In this document: positions 6,116 to 7,832 of the stretch, one piece after another
Numbering within the stretch: position 1 is the first letter of the stretch
Layout: the number at the start of each line of letters is the position of its first letter
Source of the DNA: Vulcanimicrobiota bacterium
Lineage (GTDB): Bacteria > Vulcanimicrobiota > Vulcanimicrobiia > Vulcanimicrobiales > Vulcanimicrobiaceae
Length of the DNA stretch: 7,832 bases
Assembly: GCA_030043675.1 (NCBI GenBank)
Contig: JASHXG010000085.1
Coordinates: 1 to 7,832, forward strand
Direction: 5' to 3'
Position numbers and translations under genes: made by a program
The notes under the pieces: generated by a model
What the model saw: only the letters and a program-made list of their open reading frames with translations
What the model was told of the DNA's origin: nothing
The model's database searches: none

Positions 6116-6897
6116 GGATTCCGCTTTACCATCTCGACGCGTTCACGAGCAGTGTCTTCGGCGGAAATCCGGCCGCGGTCTGTCCGCTCGAACGGTGGCT
6201 CGACGATGCGACGCTGCTTGCGATCGCCGCCGAGAACGCGCTCCCTGCAACCGCATTCTTCGTGCGCGACGGCGCGGAGTTTCGCCTCCGCTGGTTCGCG
6301 CCCACAACCGAGTTAGCGCTGTGCGGGCATGCGACGCTCGCCACCGGCTACGTCATGCTCAACATCTTCGAACCTGCGCGCGATCGCGTCACCTTTACTA
6401 CGCTCTCGGGCCCTCTCGAAGTGGCACGCGACGGCAACCGGCTCGCGCTCGATCTTCCGGCGTTGCCGGCACGCACGGAACGCGATCCGGCGATCGTCGC
6501 CGCTGCGATCGGTATTCGTCCCGTCGAGCTCTGGGAGGGGGATCGCGCGATGGCCGTACTACAGGACGCCGTGCAGGTCCGCGAGCTGCGCGCTAATGTC
6601 GAACGGATCGCCGCCTTACCATTTGCCAGTTTGATCGTGACCGCGCCGGGCTTTGAGGGCGACTCGGATTTCGTCTCGCGCTACTTTGCGCCGAAGTACG
6701 GCATCGCCGAAGATGCGGTGACGGGCTCGGCGCACTGCGTGCTCACGCCGTACTGGGCGGGCGTGCTCGACCGGCCAAAGCTATTCGCGCGCCAGCTCTC
6801 GGCGCGAGGCGGCGAGCTCTGGGTCGAGGATCGCGGCGACCGCGTGCGCGTCAGCGGCGAGTGCATCGCCGTTGCCGAAGGCACGTTTACCCTCTAG
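6112..6897 (+). CDS. PhzF-family isomerase-like protein
   Basis: A 261-residue protein with the two-lobed DapF/PhzF fold. Signatures are YHLDAFTSSVFGGNPAAVCPL (6-26), LRWFAPTTELALCGHATLA (59-77, with the active-site His73) and APKYGIAEDAVTGSAHC (193-209, with the Asp201 equivalent). PhzF of phenazine synthesis isomerises trans-2,3-dihydro-3-hydroxyanthranilate; most relatives are of unknown substrate and occur in non-phenazine organisms. The motif that carries the catalytic Glu in PhzF (commonly NLSETAF) reads ALPATAF here (43-49), so the Glu position is Ala46. The activity may differ from or be lost relative to PhzF. ATG 6112 overlaps the DUF4127 stop and gives the canonical N-terminus. The open frame reaching upstream to 5956 is a shadow inside DUF4127. 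No phenazine genes are nearby. The 3' end overlaps the convergent cystathionine beta-lyase gene. Confidence 0.9.
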   Translation: MRIPLYHLDAFTSSVFGGNPAAVCPLERWLDDATLLAIAAENALPATAFFVRDGAEFRLRWFAPTTELALCGHATLATGYVMLNIFEPARDRVTFTTLSGPLEVARDGNRLALDLPALPARTERDPAIVAAAIGIRPVELWEGDRAMAVLQDAVQVRELRANVERIAALPFASLIVTAPGFEGDSDFVSRYFAPKYGIAEDAVTGSAHCVLTPYWAGVLDRPKLFARQLSARGGELWVEDRGDRVRVSGECIAVAEGTFTL

Positions 6898-7832
6898 TCG
6901 TCAACTTCGGAAGTGCCTGCTCGAGATCGGCGACGAGGTCGCCGGTCGACTCGAGGCCGATGCTCAAACGGAAAAGGCGGTGATCGTAGCCCTCACGGCC
7001 CGTGCCGTGGCCGAAGTCGTACGCGACGATGAGGCTCGTCACGCCGCCCCAGCTGTAGCCGATCTCGAAGAGCTGCAAGGCGTCGACGAACGCGAAGACC
7101 TGCTCGCGCGTTGGGCCGGATTTGAGGACGACCGAAAAGACGCCGGAAGAGCCGCGGAAATCGCGCTTCCACACCGCATGACCGGGACAGGAGGGCAGCG
7201 CCGGATGAAGCACGCGCTCGACTTCGGGACGATCGACAAGCCATCGCGCGATCGCAAGCGCGGAGTCTTCGATGAAATCGAGACGCACCGCCAGGGTCTG
7301 CAGGCCCCGCAACGCGAGGCTGCAGTCATCCGGTGAGACGGCGCTGCCAAGCACGCGGCGTGTCGGACCCAGGCGCTCGTAGAGCGCATCGTCGCGCACC
7401 GTGACCGAACCGAGGAGCAGATCGCTGTGGCCGCCCACATATTTCGTGAGCGCTTGCATCGTCACGTCGACGCCGTGCGCGAACGCGTCGAAGAGCACGC
7501 CCGCCGACCAGGTATTGTCGAGCGCCACCAAGACGTTACGCTCGTGCGCCGCCCGCGCGATCGCCGGAACGTCTTGGACTTCCATCGTGATCGACCCCGG
7601 GCTCTCGGTCCAAACCAGGCGCGTCTCCTCTTTGATGAGTCCGGCAATGCCGGCGCCGATGGTGGGTTCGTAGAATGTGGCCGTTACGCCGAAGCGCTTC
7701 AAGAGGCTCCTGGTGAGATCGCGGTTGGGCTTGTAGATGCTGGCGGGGATGAGCACGTGGTCGCCCGCGGCGAGAAACGCAAGATCGATCAGAGCGATTC
7801 CGGCCTGACCGCCGGGCGTCAGCAGCGTATGC
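6887..7832 (-). CDS. metC: Cystathionine beta-lyase (MetC-type), N-terminus beyond window
   Basis: A Cys/Met-metabolism PLP enzyme of fold type I. It reads open from the right edge (first full codon 7831-7829) to TAA 6889-6887, giving 314 residues; about 80 N-terminal residues are outside the window. In fragment numbering, landmarks are TPGGQAGIALIDLAFLAAGD (5-24), the strand ESPGSITMEVQDVPAI (76-91), DNTW with the PLP-ring Asp105 (105-108), ALTKYVGGHSD with Schiff-base Lys130 (127-137), GYSWGGVTSLIV (258-269) and RLSIGLE (288-294). ESPGS..MEVQD and GYSWGG are typical of MetC rather than cystathionine gamma-synthase. The family cleaves cystathionine to homocysteine, pyruvate and ammonia in methionine synthesis; many members also desulfurate cysteine. 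A GTG at 7756 is internal, since homology continues upstream of it. The last 11 bp overlap the PhzF gene. Confidence 0.92.
   Translation of the reverse strand, partial: HTLLTPGGQAGIALIDLAFLAAGDHVLIPASIYKPNRDLTRSLLKRFGVTATFYEPTIGAGIAGLIKEETRLVWTESPGSITMEVQDVPAIARAAHERNVLVALDNTWSAGVLFDAFAHGVDVTMQALTKYVGGHSDLLLGSVTVRDDALYERLGPTRRVLGSAVSPDDCSLALRGLQTLAVRLDFIEDSALAIARWLVDRPEVERVLHPALPSCPGHAVWKRDFRGSSGVFSVVLKSGPTREQVFAFVDALQLFEIGYSWGGVTSLIVAYDFGHGTGREGYDHRLFRLSIGLESTGDLVADLEQALPKLTTRG

Noticed and set aside
5724..6596. A plus-strand open frame spanning the DUF4127/PhzF junction, and the upstream extension of PhzF to 5956
   Set aside because: The first is an Arg-rich shadow in another frame. The second adds non-homologous residues before the canonical PhzF N-terminus at ATG 6112.
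6112..6897. Evidence for a phenazine biosynthesis locus
   Set aside because: Only a PhzF-like gene is present, with an altered active site, and no phzA, B, D, E or G neighbours. PhzF relatives are widespread outside phenazine producers.
7654..7756. GTG 7756 as the true start of the cystathionine beta-lyase
   Set aside because: The frame stays open to the right edge and the extra 25 residues (TPGGQAGIALIDLAFLAAGD region) match the family, so the gene simply continues beyond the window.

Overview
The window is GC-rich (about two-thirds G+C by eye), almost entirely coding, and looks like ordinary bacterial chromosome. Genes abut or overlap, four of the six visible starts are GTG, and convincing Shine-Dalgarno sequences are rare. 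The proline dehydrogenase is the short monofunctional type, which argues against a typical gammaproteobacterium. The overall style fits a GC-rich, poorly cultured lineage (Eremiobacterota-like, for example), but that placement is a guess. I see no rRNA, tRNA, insertion sequence, CRISPR array, phage gene or integration site. No gap between genes exceeds 46 bp.

Left block, minus strand (1-1226): a monofunctional proline dehydrogenase is followed, with a 4-base GTGA stop/start overlap, by the first 98 codons of a DapA-family (dihydrodipicolinate synthase / N-acetylneuraminate lyase superfamily) lyase or aldolase that runs off the left edge. The pair looks like an amino-acid catabolic transcription unit.

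Central block, plus strand (1259-6897): five co-directional genes separated by 10, 46 and 22 bp and then by a 4-base ATGA overlap. They encode a fold-type I aminotransferase of the capreomycidine-synthase-like kind, a 14-helix DHA2 (EmrB/QacA) exporter, a CpdA-like metallophosphoesterase, a DUF4127 protein, and a PhzF-family isomerase-like protein. The left and central blocks diverge from a 32-bp region that contains a near-symmetric -10-like element.

Right block, minus strand (6887-7832): a cystathionine beta-lyase (MetC-type) lacking its N-terminus at the right edge. It converges on the PhzF gene, with the two 3' ends overlapping by 11 bp.

Functionally the window centres on amino-acid chemistry: proline oxidation, a DapA-fold enzyme, transamination, PhzF-type isomerisation and cystathionine cleavage. 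A multidrug-type exporter and two proteins of unclear role (phosphoesterase, DUF4127) sit among them. No clearly new defence, mobile or RNA system is visible. The points most worth checking are the apparent loss of the catalytic Glu in PhzF, the altered N-terminal motif of the DUF4127 protein, the aminotransferase/exporter/PhzF cassette, and a hairpin abutting the DUF4127 start codon.
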